A DNA stretch of 64,000 bases, from NCBI GenBank assembly GCA_900551055.1, contig URUK01000012.1, positions 5,436 through 69,435 of the forward strand, read 5' to 3'. The notes beneath the pieces were generated by a model that saw only the letters and a program-made list of their open reading frames with translations, was not told where the DNA came from and did no database searches. The DNA is from an uncultured Prevotella sp. GTDB taxonomy: Bacteria; Bacteroidota; Bacteroidia; Bacteroidales; Bacteroidaceae. The position numbers and the translations under genes were made by a program. Within the stretch, counting starts at the first letter, position 1. Every line of letters starts with the position of its first letter. This document shows, piece by piece, positions 16,705-23,999 of this stretch.

Positions 16705-17934
16705 ATGAAACACATCATAATACTCGGCGACGGCATGGCCGACCACCCGATAGGGCGGCTTGGCGGCAAAACGCCCTTGCAGTACGCCCGCAAGCCGTAT
16801 ATGGACATGCTGGCGCGCGAGGGGCGCACGGGCCGCCTCATAACCATACCCGAAGGCTACCTTCCCGGAAGCGAAGTGGCCAACACCGCCATACTCGGCT
16901 ACGACCTCGACAAAGTCTACGAAGGCCGCGGGCCTCTTGAGGCGGCGAGCATCGGCTACGAGATGCGCCCCGGAGACCTTGCCCTGCGCTGCAACATCGT
17001 GACCCTGGCCGACGGCAGGATAAAGAACCACCACGGCGGACACCTGACGACGGAAGACAGCGACGCGCTCATAAAACGCCTTAACGACTGCTTGGGCAGC
17101 GACGACATCAGGTTCGTAACGGGCGTGCAATACCGCAACCTCCTCGTCATACGGCGCGGCAACAAGCATGTTGTGTGCGCACCGCCGCACGACCATCCCG
17201 ACGCCTGCTGGCGCCCACTGCTGGCCAAGCCCGAACCCGGATGGGAGCACAGGCGCGACGGCGACCGCATGACAGGGCAGGAAACCGCCGGCCTGATAAA
17301 CGGACTTATACTGCAATCGCAGGAAATACTTAACGGACATGCTTCTTTACATGCCTCCGGCGGCACGCTCAGTATATGGCCGTGGGGCGGCGGCTACAGG
17401 CCCGGCATGCGGAAACTGTGCGACATATATCCGCAGATAAGGCGGGGGGCGGTAATCTCCGCCGTCGACCTTATACGCGGCATAGGCCATTACGCCGGGC
17501 TGGACATAATAAAGGTGGAAGGCGCCACGGGGCTTGCCGACACCAATTACGAAGGCAAGGTGCAGGCCGCGCTCGACGCGTTGCGGCGCTGCGACTTTGT
17601 GTTCCTGCACATCGAGGCAAGCGACGAGGCCGGACACGACGGCGACCTCGGCCTGAAGCTCGAGACGATCGAGAACCTCGACCGGCGCGTGGTGGGGCCC
17701 ATATACGAGGAAGTAAGGACATGGCGCGACGACCCTGTGAGCATAGCCCTCTTGCCCGACCACCCCACGCCGGTGGAGCTGCGCACCCACGTGGACGAGC
17801 CCGTGCCCTTCGCGATATGGCACAACGGGATGGAGGCCGACACGGTCAACTGCTTTGACGAATACAGCTGCGCCGGCGGAAGCTATGGGTTGCTGAAGCT
17901 CGGCGAGTTCATGCAGACATTCCTGAGAGACTGA
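16705..17934 (+). CDS. ApgM-like phosphomutase-family protein, probable homoserine kinase
   Basis: This 409-residue alkaline-phosphatase-superfamily protein resembles archaeal cofactor-independent phosphoglycerate mutase. The metal motif is IILGDGMADHPIG at the N-terminus, with ANTAILGYD holding the nucleophile region, GPLEAASIG, and C-terminal HIEASDEAGHDGD and LLPDHPTP metal ligands. It sits between thrA and thrC, where a homoserine kinase is needed and no GHMP-type thrB is seen. A subfamily of these proteins has been proposed, and in Bacteroides genetically supported, as homoserine kinase. I infer that role here; mutase activity cannot be excluded from sequence. Confidence 0.85.
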   Translation: MKHIIILGDGMADHPIGRLGGKTPLQYARKPYMDMLAREGRTGRLITIPEGYLPGSEVANTAILGYDLDKVYEGRGPLEAASIGYEMRPGDLALRCNIVTLADGRIKNHHGGHLTTEDSDALIKRLNDCLGSDDIRFVTGVQYRNLLVIRRGNKHVVCAPPHDHPDACWRPLLAKPEPGWEHRRDGDRMTGQETAGLINGLILQSQEILNGHASLHASGGTLSIWPWGGGYRPGMRKLCDIYPQIRRGAVISAVDLIRGIGHYAGLDIIKVEGATGLADTNYEGKVQAALDALRRCDFVFLHIEASDEAGHDGDLGLKLETIENLDRRVVGPIYEEVRTWRDDPVSIALLPDHPTPVELRTHVDEPVPFAIWHNGMEADTVNCFDEYSCAGGSYGLLKLGEFMQTFLRD

Positions 17935-17943
17935 CATCCTCTA

Positions 17944-17991
17944 CTCCCTAACACCCATTGCTCCCATTACTCCCATAACTCCCATAACCCC
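17944..17991. repeat. Six spaced CCC runs (9-bp tandem repeat, possible G-quadruplex on minus strand)
   Basis: Six C-runs of 3-4 bases are separated by loops of 5-6 bases (units such as CTCCCATTA and CTCCCATAA). They fill nearly all of the 66-base gap between apgM and thrC. The minus strand therefore carries six GGG runs, enough for a three-tetrad quadruplex. Confidence 0.7.
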
Positions 17992-18000
17992 ATTACAACA

Positions 18001-19317
18001 ATGAAATACTACAGCACAAACCATACCGCCCCCGAGGCGACATTGGCCGAGGCGGTAATACACGGGCTCGCGCCCGACCGCGGCCTCTACATGCCCGAAA
18101 GGATAGAGCGCCTGCCCGAAAGTTTCTTCAGGAACATCGAGAACCTGTCGTTCCGTGAAATATCCCTTGAAGTGGCAAAACGGTTTTTCGGCGAAGACAT
18201 CGATGAAGAAGAGCTGCGTGGCATAGTGTATGACACGCTGTCGTTCGACTGCCCCGTAGTCAACGTAAGCCCCGGCATCCGGGCGCTTGAGCTGTTCCAC
18301 GGCCCTACGCTGGCCTTCAAGGACGTAGGCGCACGCTTCATGGCGCGCGTCCTTTCATACTTCATAAGGACAGGCCGCCCGGCAAGCATGGGCGCAGGCG
18401 GCATAAACGTACTCGTGGCCACAAGCGGCGACACAGGCTCCGCCGTGGCCAACGGCTTCCTCGGCGTTGACGGCATACACGTGCACGTGCTCTACCCCAA
18501 GGGCAAGGTCAGCCCCATACAGGAGAGCCAGTTCGCCACACTCGGGCGCAACGTCACAGCCATCGAGGTTGACGGCACGTTCGACGACTGCCAGGCACTT
18601 GTGAAAGACGCCTTCGCCGACGCGGAGCTTAACAGGCAGGCATGCCTCACGTCGGCCAACTCAATCAACGTGGCGCGCTTCCTCCCCCAAGCCTTCTACT
18701 ACTTCAACGCATACGCAAGGCTGAAAGAGCAGGGCTGCGGCAGCGGCATCGTTGTAAGCGTGCCGAGCGGAAACTTCGGCAACCTCACCGCTGGACTGTT
18801 CGCCCGCCGCATGGGCCTGCCCGTAAAACGCTTCATTGCCGCCAACAACGCCAACGACGTGTTCTACGAATACCTCAAAACCGGCACATACACGCCGCGC
18901 CCCAGCATGCAGACCATAGCCAACGCCATGGACGTGGGCGCGCCCAGCAACTTCGCACGCATACTCGAGCTGTACCGCAACTCACACGCGGCCATTACCT
19001 CCGACATAAGCGGAGCCGCCTTTTCCGACGGGCAGATACGCCAGGCCGTCGCCCGGTGCTACAAGGCTGACGGATACCTGCTCGACCCCCACGGCGCGTG
19101 CGCCTGGCGAGCGCTGGCCGGAAGCCTGCAACCCGGCGAAGCCGGCCTGTTCCTCGAAACCGCGCATCCGGCAAAGTTCAAGGAAACCATAGAGCCTGTC
19201 ATAGGGGCGCCCGTCAGCGTTCCGCCGCGCCTGGCCGCCTTCATGCACGGCAGAAAGCAATCCGTGCCGATGACCAACAGGTACGACGACTTCAGGCAGT
19301 ATCTCGCAAGCGTTTAA
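18001..19317 (+). CDS. thrC: Threonine synthase
   Basis: The 438-residue PLP enzyme converts O-phosphohomoserine to threonine. The PLP lysine lies in GPTLAFKDVGARF, and the phosphate-binding loop is VATSGDTGSAVANGF. SVPSGNFGNLTAG and the N-terminal YYSTNHTAPEATLAEAVIHGLAPDRGLYMPE are typical of the fungal/E. coli-type family. It ends the thr operon. The coding sequence is very GC-rich, like apgM, and is followed directly by the heptad hairpin at 19321. Confidence 0.97.
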   Translation: MKYYSTNHTAPEATLAEAVIHGLAPDRGLYMPERIERLPESFFRNIENLSFREISLEVAKRFFGEDIDEEELRGIVYDTLSFDCPVVNVSPGIRALELFHGPTLAFKDVGARFMARVLSYFIRTGRPASMGAGGINVLVATSGDTGSAVANGFLGVDGIHVHVLYPKGKVSPIQESQFATLGRNVTAIEVDGTFDDCQALVKDAFADAELNRQACLTSANSINVARFLPQAFYYFNAYARLKEQGCGSGIVVSVPSGNFGNLTAGLFARRMGLPVKRFIAANNANDVFYEYLKTGTYTPRPSMQTIANAMDVGAPSNFARILELYRNSHAAITSDISGAAFSDGQIRQAVARCYKADGYLLDPHGACAWRALAGSLQPGEAGLFLETAHPAKFKETIEPVIGAPVSVPPRLAAFMHGRKQSVPMTNRYDDFRQYLASV

Positions 19318-19320
19318 TAA

Positions 19321-19491
19321 GGTGAAAGGGTGAAAAAGTAAAAAGGTAAAAGAGTGAAAAAGTGAAAGGGTGAAAAGGTAAAAAAGAAAGATATACAATT
19401 GCTCCGCATAAGTCGTTCCTGCTTTCACCTTTTTACTCTTTTACTTTTTTACCTTTTAACTTTTTCACCTTTTAACTTTTTCACCTTTTCC
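19321..19491. repeat. Heptad microsatellite in inverted orientation
   Basis: The left half (19321-19386) is a run of 7-9-base units such as GTGAAAG, GGTGAAAA and AGGTAAAA. The right half (19422-19491) is the same vocabulary in reverse complement (CTTTTTCACC and similar). A 35-base unique loop separates them. The arms are only quasi-complementary unit by unit, but a long hairpin is likely; it may end thr transcription. Confidence 0.8.
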
Positions 19492-19512
19492 CTCCCCGAC
19501 CAATGATTTACA

Positions 19513-19600
19513 GAACGTCACCTTTTGCGTTGTAGAGGGCCACCTTTTACAACGCAAAAGGCCATCTTTCATACGGCAAAATGTCATCTTTTGGTAACTT
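19513..19600. repeat. 22-bp repeat array B (four units)
   Basis: Units start at 19513, 19535, 19557 and 19579 with cores GTCACCTTTTGCGTTG, GGCCACCTTTTACAACG, GGCCATCTTTCATACGG and TGTCATCTTTTGGTAAC. The segment CCTTTTGCGTTGTA in unit 1 is exactly complementary to TACAACGCAAAAGG across units 2-3. Confidence 0.8.
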
Positions 19601-20031
19601 GCTGATTTTCAAAAGAATAGCAAAGAATGGTTGATGCCTGTTGATAAAGCTGTCAGACGCACTTTTACACAAGGTACATAGCCAATAGAAACAACATCAG
19701 GCATATCCCGGCTTCAGCCTGCCGCCCGACCAATCGGTTATACGACATGTCGTTTGGAATAAACTGTACGATTCATAACCATGACCTTTTATCTCGCGCT
19801 TTGTTAACAACAGCCCCTCAACAGGTTTACCAGCATAGACAACCTGTTTTCATGTAAAATCAAAATATTTTCCGTATTCATAAAAAATACAGAAAATTTT
19901 CATTAAATTTGCACTTATCAGGTGGTATGGATGTATATGATTGCAACCATAAAGACATTTAAATATTCTATTTCCACAACCTTTTTGACATTCTTAATAC
20001 CGAATCGGCACACCAATTAAACTCAACAAAA

Positions 20032-20472
20032 ATGAAGAAAAAATATATATTGTTTATTTCCATTCTGTCATTTGCATTGGGACATTTGGCAAATATGGTT
20101 GTTGGCAACGTATTAGAGGACAATGCCAACGTTTATGGGGTGCAAAACGACGGCAGTTTTGAGAAATTGAAAAAGCAACAAGAAAAAGTATTGGCGTATG
20201 GTAAAAATGACGATTTTATGGATTTGACATTTTTTATTTACGCAAAATATGAATTTTCATATAAAGAAAAAATGTTGTACAACATAATTTTTGCTAATAA
20301 ATGGAAAAAGCAGAATGGATTTATATCAACAAGTTCTAATTTGGAGTATTTGCTGGATAATGAAAATGCGAGCTTTTATACAAAGCAAACGCTTTATGAC
20401 ATATTGGTGGATTTTATGATTCGCGGGGGCTCTTGGGATTTCCTGAATGTAATGATATATTGCATGAATTAA
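20032..20472 (+). CDS. Membrane-anchored hypothetical protein, apparently frameshifted at a G-tract
   Basis: The 146-residue frame starts MKKKYILFISILSFALGHL, a signal anchor, followed by an AT-rich, Lys/Tyr/Phe-rich domain of unknown family. It stops early at 20472. Adding one G to the GGGGG at 20425-20429 would give a 169-residue protein ending DSLSEHVSY at a TGA (20538-20540), five bases before the next gene's ATG. That geometry suggests the longer form is the original. It shares size, anchor and general pattern with the next ORF, so the two may be distant paralogues. Next to an Rhs remnant, an immunity-protein role is a plausible inference only. Confidence 0.6.
   Translation: MKKKYILFISILSFALGHLANMVVGNVLEDNANVYGVQNDGSFEKLKKQQEKVLAYGKNDDFMDLTFFIYAKYEFSYKEKMLYNIIFANKWKKQNGFISTSSNLEYLLDNENASFYTKQTLYDILVDFMIRGGSWDFLNVMIYCMN
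20425..20429 (+). other. GGGGG tract at probable frameshift
   Basis: A five-G run is followed by a disrupted reading frame. The frame reached by a one-base insertion stays open for 37 more codons and reads DILHELKKKGADFYKN. It may be a phase-variable tract, a mutation or a sequencing error. Confidence 0.6.
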
Positions 20473-20545
20473 AAAAGAAAGGAGCAGACTTTTATAAAAA
20501 TTGTGTTGCGGATAGCCTGTCTGAACATGTATCATATTGAAAGAA

Positions 20546-20974
20546 ATGGCAATGAAAAATAAATATTTAGCAGTTATTATCGTCACCAGTTTCCTGTTTG
20601 GATTGCTATGGAACTGGTACAATCTGAGACCAAGGGACTATTGCAGATATGCCGTAGATGCGAATTTATATAAAGAGAAAAAAGCCGTCAATGAAAAAGG
20701 CGACACTGCCGCATATAAAATCTTAGTTGATTCCATGCGGACGGACAAACGTCTTTCCAAAGGTAGCTATTTTTATTATTCATTCATAATGGCTACAATT
20801 TATGAGTATGTCCCGGCTAATTTTGATGTATATTGTGCCTTGCGCGATGTTTACAACGGTTTGGACTCTTTGGACGCTGATACAAAATACATGGCAATGT
20901 TTTTTCTGAAAAGAGGAAAAGAAAGAGGTGACAGCAGATGCGAAAAAGAGCTGAAACAGCTTGAAAAGCTATAG
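20546..20974 (+). CDS. Membrane-anchored hypothetical protein, candidate Rhs-associated immunity protein
   Basis: This 142-residue protein starts MAMKNKYLAVIIVTSFLFG, an N-terminal anchor helix, then a charged helical domain (KILVDSMRTDKRLSKGS ... LKRGKERGDSRCEKELKQL) with a TPR-like feel. ATGs at 20546 and 20552 are both possible; a TTG at 20537 overlaps the previous frame. Codon use is AT-rich, unlike the flanking thrC and menE, which suggests transfer. The stop is followed at once by an Rhs core fragment, the usual neighbourhood of toxin-immunity genes. No family is recognised and the function is inferred from context. Confidence 0.6.
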   Translation: MAMKNKYLAVIIVTSFLFGLLWNWYNLRPRDYCRYAVDANLYKEKKAVNEKGDTAAYKILVDSMRTDKRLSKGSYFYYSFIMATIYEYVPANFDVYCALRDVYNGLDSLDADTKYMAMFFLKRGKERGDSRCEKELKQLEKL

Positions 20975-21120
20975 CATATTTCCTGCCGACCGACGCCGAC
21001 GGTTTCGTGACGAATTACTGGTATGACGCCGACGGCGAGCACACGGTTAAGACAAGCGGCGGGAGCGAGCAGGTGTATGTGAACTCCGGGTTTGCCAGCG
21101 GACGCACCAACACGGCCAAG
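20971..21120 (+). pseudogene. Rhs/YD-repeat protein fragment
   Basis: In frame from about 20983, the translation includes TDADGFVTNYWYDADGEHTV and then KTSGGSEQVYVNSGFASGR, ending at NTAK. This matches the YD-repeat core close to the conserved Rhs domain of Bacteroidales Rhs proteins. It has no start, is cut at the left next to the preceding ORF's stop and at the right by the menE 3' end, where the frame runs a few codons to a TGA at 21139-21141. It is GC-rich, unlike the two ORFs before it. It is a remnant of a larger rhs locus. Confidence 0.75.
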
Positions 21121-22113
21121 TCAAATTGTATTCCCTGTTGACGTTTCCGCCATCCTTCGCGCTTCGGCCCTTGCCGGCTTGCCGGTTCCGGTCAGCGGCA
21201 CTTTGTCTGCGGCGACGAACGTTCTCGGCCGCCAGTATCCGGGCAAAACTTTTTCGCAGACGGCCCTTATGCCGCGGACGTCGGACTCTTTTCCCTCGAA
21301 CACCATCGCCACGGCTTCGCCAAGGCGTGCGTCGCGCCGCTTCGTTATGACGAACGGTGCGCGCAGGTGCGGACTCAACAGGCGCTCGACGTCCTCCATC
21401 CTGATTTTCACGCCTCCGCTGTTTATCACGTTGTCCTTGCGTCCGAGTATGCGGAAGCGGCGGCCGTCGGGGTGAAGCTCGGCAAGGTCGTTGGTGTGCA
21501 GCGTCCCGTCGCACACCAAGGGCGCGTCGACAACCAGGCAGCCGTCGGCGCCGAGGCTCACGCCGACACCCGTAAACGGTGTGTACCAGCTGTCGGCGTC
21601 GGCGCCGCTAAGCCTGCGCAGGGCTATGTGCGAGAGGGTCTCTGTCATTCCGTATGTGCTCCACACGGCATTGGGGAAACTGCGAAGCTCCTTTTCCAAG
21701 GCCTTGTCAACGGCTCCGCCGCCGATGATGAGGTGCCTTATGCCCATAAGCAGCCTGCGCTCTTCGGCGCAGTGCAGGCTGCATGCCACCTGCATGGGCA
21801 CCATGGCGGCGAACACCGGCGCTTCCGGCAGCCCGGCGAGCGGGCGGCTCGAGGGCTTTACGCTGACGAGGCGCAGCCCCCTGACGAGCGAACGCACCAC
21901 CATCATCTTGCCTGCGATATAGTCGAGGGGCATGCACAGCAGGGCTGTGTCGCCGGGCGCAAGGCCGAGAAAGTCGCACGTAAGGCGCGCGCTGGCCTCC
22001 ATCCTGCGCTTCTCTACGCGCAGCGGCTTGGGAGCGCCGGTAGACCCGCTTGTATGCACTGGCACGGTTGGCGAACCGTTGTGCCAGTCGTTAAGGAAAT
22101 CCTGCAAATCCAT
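21121..22113 (-). CDS. menE: o-Succinylbenzoate-CoA ligase
   Basis: This 330-residue acyl-adenylate enzyme activates OSB with CoA in menaquinone synthesis. The AMP-binding P-loop HTSGSTGAPK is at residues ~20-30, WSTYGMTETLSHIALR is the A5 motif, and ILGRKDNVINSGGVKI is the hinge. The C-terminal catalytic Lys lies in LTGTGKPARAE. It is shorter than E. coli MenE because the N-terminal domain is reduced, as usual in Bacteroidota. Its ATG follows the menC stop by one base. GC content is very high. The 3' end borders the Rhs fragment, but the C-terminal motif is complete. Confidence 0.94.
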   Translation of the reverse strand: MDLQDFLNDWHNGSPTVPVHTSGSTGAPKPLRVEKRRMEASARLTCDFLGLAPGDTALLCMPLDYIAGKMMVVRSLVRGLRLVSVKPSSRPLAGLPEAPVFAAMVPMQVACSLHCAEERRLLMGIRHLIIGGGAVDKALEKELRSFPNAVWSTYGMTETLSHIALRRLSGADADSWYTPFTGVGVSLGADGCLVVDAPLVCDGTLHTNDLAELHPDGRRFRILGRKDNVINSGGVKIRMEDVERLLSPHLRAPFVITKRRDARLGEAVAMVFEGKESDVRGIRAVCEKVLPGYWRPRTFVAADKVPLTGTGKPARAEARRMAETSTGNTI

Positions 22114-22114
22114 T

Positions 22115-23149
22115 TCAAGGCTTCACGTTACAATATATCTTTTCGCCCCGGATTTCTATCGGCATGGCGATGTTGTCGGTGAAGAGCTGCCCTGTGCCGA
22201 GGCCTTGCGGCATGGTTATGCCGGGGCCGTAGACGCTGGCGGCGAGCTGCGCTATGGCGTTAAGGCCCACGTTGCTTTCAAGCGCGCTGGTAATCCATGT
22301 CCCGACGTTGTTGCCGGCCGCGGCCTCAATCCACTTCCTTGTGCCGTACATGCCTCCGTGCAGCGAGGGCTTGAGCACGATGTACGCCGGCCTGACTACG
22401 TTGAGCATGTAGGCCATCATCGAGGGGTCGGTTATTCCGATAAGCTCCTCGTCGAGCGCAACGGGCAGGGGCGACTCGCGGCACAGCTGCGCCATGTAGC
22501 TCCACTGCCGGGGCTTTATGGGCTGCTCGATTGAATGCACGGAATACTGCGACAGCAGTTCGAGCTTGTAAAGGGCATCGTCGGGGGTGAAGCCGCCGTT
22601 GGCGTCGAGGCGCAGCTCTATTTCCGATGGCGTGAAGCGGTCGCGTATGCGCTTCACCAAGTCAAGTTCTTTCTCGAAGTCTATCGCCCCGACTTTCAGC
22701 TTCACGCAGTGGAAGCCCTGGCTTATTTTATCCTCCATCCGGGCGAGCATCTCCCCGTATGAACCCATCCATACGAGGCCGTTTATGGGTATGCCCTCCT
22801 CGCCGCGGCTGAACGGGGTGTCGAAGAAGGCGGTTGTCCCGGCGTTGAGATGGGCCAAGGCCGTTTCCAGGCCGAAAAGCATCGAGGGATATTCCCTCAT
22901 CCGCTCATAATCTATTTCGCCTTCGGCCTCGAACCTGTCGCAGAAGCTGCGCAGCTTCCCGGCATAATCACTGCTGTAATCACGGCTCAAGTCGGGCAGG
23001 GGCGCGCATTCGCCCACGCCTTTAAGCCCCGGCCGTGTAGTGTCGGTAAGTTCAAGAAGCCATGACCGCCTTGTGGTGTACACGCCTCGCGATGTCCCGG
23101 CCGGCTGCTTGAAGTGGAACGTCCTCGGTATTATGTTTATCTTGAACAT
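22115..23149 (-). CDS. menC: o-Succinylbenzoate synthase
   Basis: The enolase-superfamily enzyme (344 residues from 23149) dehydrates SHCHC to OSB. The catalytic Lys motif VKLKVGAIDFEKE, the metal ligands LRLDANGGF, EQPIK and ALDEELIG, and the opposite-side Lys in IVLKPSLHGG are present. The start MFKINIIPRTFHFKQPAGTSRG at 23149 fits the family; an in-frame ATG at 23161 (MALDM) is also possible and lies 10 bases after menB. The frame is open to 23311, but that part overlaps menB and is not MenC-like. Confidence 0.93.
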   Translation of the reverse strand: MFKINIIPRTFHFKQPAGTSRGVYTTRRSWLLELTDTTRPGLKGVGECAPLPDLSRDYSSDYAGKLRSFCDRFEAEGEIDYERMREYPSMLFGLETALAHLNAGTTAFFDTPFSRGEEGIPINGLVWMGSYGEMLARMEDKISQGFHCVKLKVGAIDFEKELDLVKRIRDRFTPSEIELRLDANGGFTPDDALYKLELLSQYSVHSIEQPIKPRQWSYMAQLCRESPLPVALDEELIGITDPSMMAYMLNVVRPAYIVLKPSLHGGMYGTRKWIEAAAGNNVGTWITSALESNVGLNAIAQLAASVYGPGITMPQGLGTGQLFTDNIAMPIEIRGEKIYCNVKP

Positions 23150-23171
23150 ATCTAATGCCATGTTGCGCCTG

Positions 23172-23999
23172 TCAAGGCAGTTTGGGGTATTTCTTGAAAT
23201 CGGGCTTGCGCTTTTCAAGGAAGGCCCTGCCGCCCTCCTGCGCTTCGTCCAGAAAGTAGTAGAGCATGGTGGCGTCGCCGGCAAGCTCCTGTATGCCGGC
23301 CTGCCCGTCAAGCTCGGCGTTGAGTCCGGCCTTTATCATGCGCAAGGCCAACGGGCTGCGCTCCATCATCGTCTGCGCCCACTCGACGCATGTATCCTCA
23401 AGCTCGTCGAACGGCACTACGCAGTTGACAAGCCCCATGCGCTCGGCCTCACGGGCCGAATACTGCCGGCACATGAACCATATCTCACGGGCTTTCTTCT
23501 GCCCAACTATGCGTGCAAGGTAGGAAGCCCCGAAGCCGGCGTCGAACGAGCCGACCTTGGGCCCAGTCTGGCCGAATATGGCGTTTTCGCTTGCTATTGT
23601 CAAGTCGCAGACTACATGGAGCACATGGCCTCCGCCTATGGCGTATCCGTTGACCATCGCTATGACGGGCTTGGGCAGCGAGCGTATCTGCTTCTGCACG
23701 TCGAGGACATTGAGGCGCGGCACGCCGTCCTCGCCTACATATCCTCCGCGCCCCTTCACATGCATGTCGCCGCCCGAGCAGAAGGCCTTGTCGCCTGCCC
23801 CCGTAAGGATTACGACGCCTATGCGCTGCGCCTCGCGGCAATATGCAAACGCCTGGCTCATCTCCCACGTAGTCCTCGGCGTGAAGGCGTTGCGGTAACG
23901 CGGACGGTTGATGGTGATTTTGGCTATGCCCTCGAACTCTTCAAACAATATCTCCTTGAAGTCAAACCCCTCGATGGGTGTCCATGTCCTGTTTTTCAT
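23172..23999 (-). CDS. menB: 1,4-Dihydroxy-2-naphthoyl-CoA synthase
   Basis: The 275-residue crotonase-fold enzyme closes the second ring of menaquinone from OSB-CoA. It has the oxyanion-hole motifs AFCSGGDMHVKG and YAIGGGHVLHVVCDL, then FGQTGPKVGSFDAGFG, which is specific for MenB, and the C-terminal FLEKRKPDF. It overlaps the menD stop by four bases (ATGA), so translation is likely coupled. Confidence 0.97.
   Translation of the reverse strand: MKNRTWTPIEGFDFKEILFEEFEGIAKITINRPRYRNAFTPRTTWEMSQAFAYCREAQRIGVVILTGAGDKAFCSGGDMHVKGRGGYVGEDGVPRLNVLDVQKQIRSLPKPVIAMVNGYAIGGGHVLHVVCDLTIASENAIFGQTGPKVGSFDAGFGASYLARIVGQKKAREIWFMCRQYSAREAERMGLVNCVVPFDELEDTCVEWAQTMMERSPLALRMIKAGLNAELDGQAGIQELAGDATMLYYFLDEAQEGGRAFLEKRKPDFKKYPKLP

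Larger units (their letters stand above)
19318..20031. other. 714-base intergenic region of the accessory island
   Basis: From left to right it holds the heptad microsatellite hairpin (19321-19491), 22-bp repeat array B (19513-19600), about 300 bases with no feature I can name, and an AT-rich promoter-like stretch with TAAATTTG at 19904-19911, 120 bases before the next ORF. Confidence 0.6.

Noticed and set aside
16171..17340. 389-codon open frame antisense to apgM and thrA
   Set aside because: The block is very GC-rich, where long antisense frames arise by chance; the plus-strand genes have all catalytic motifs.
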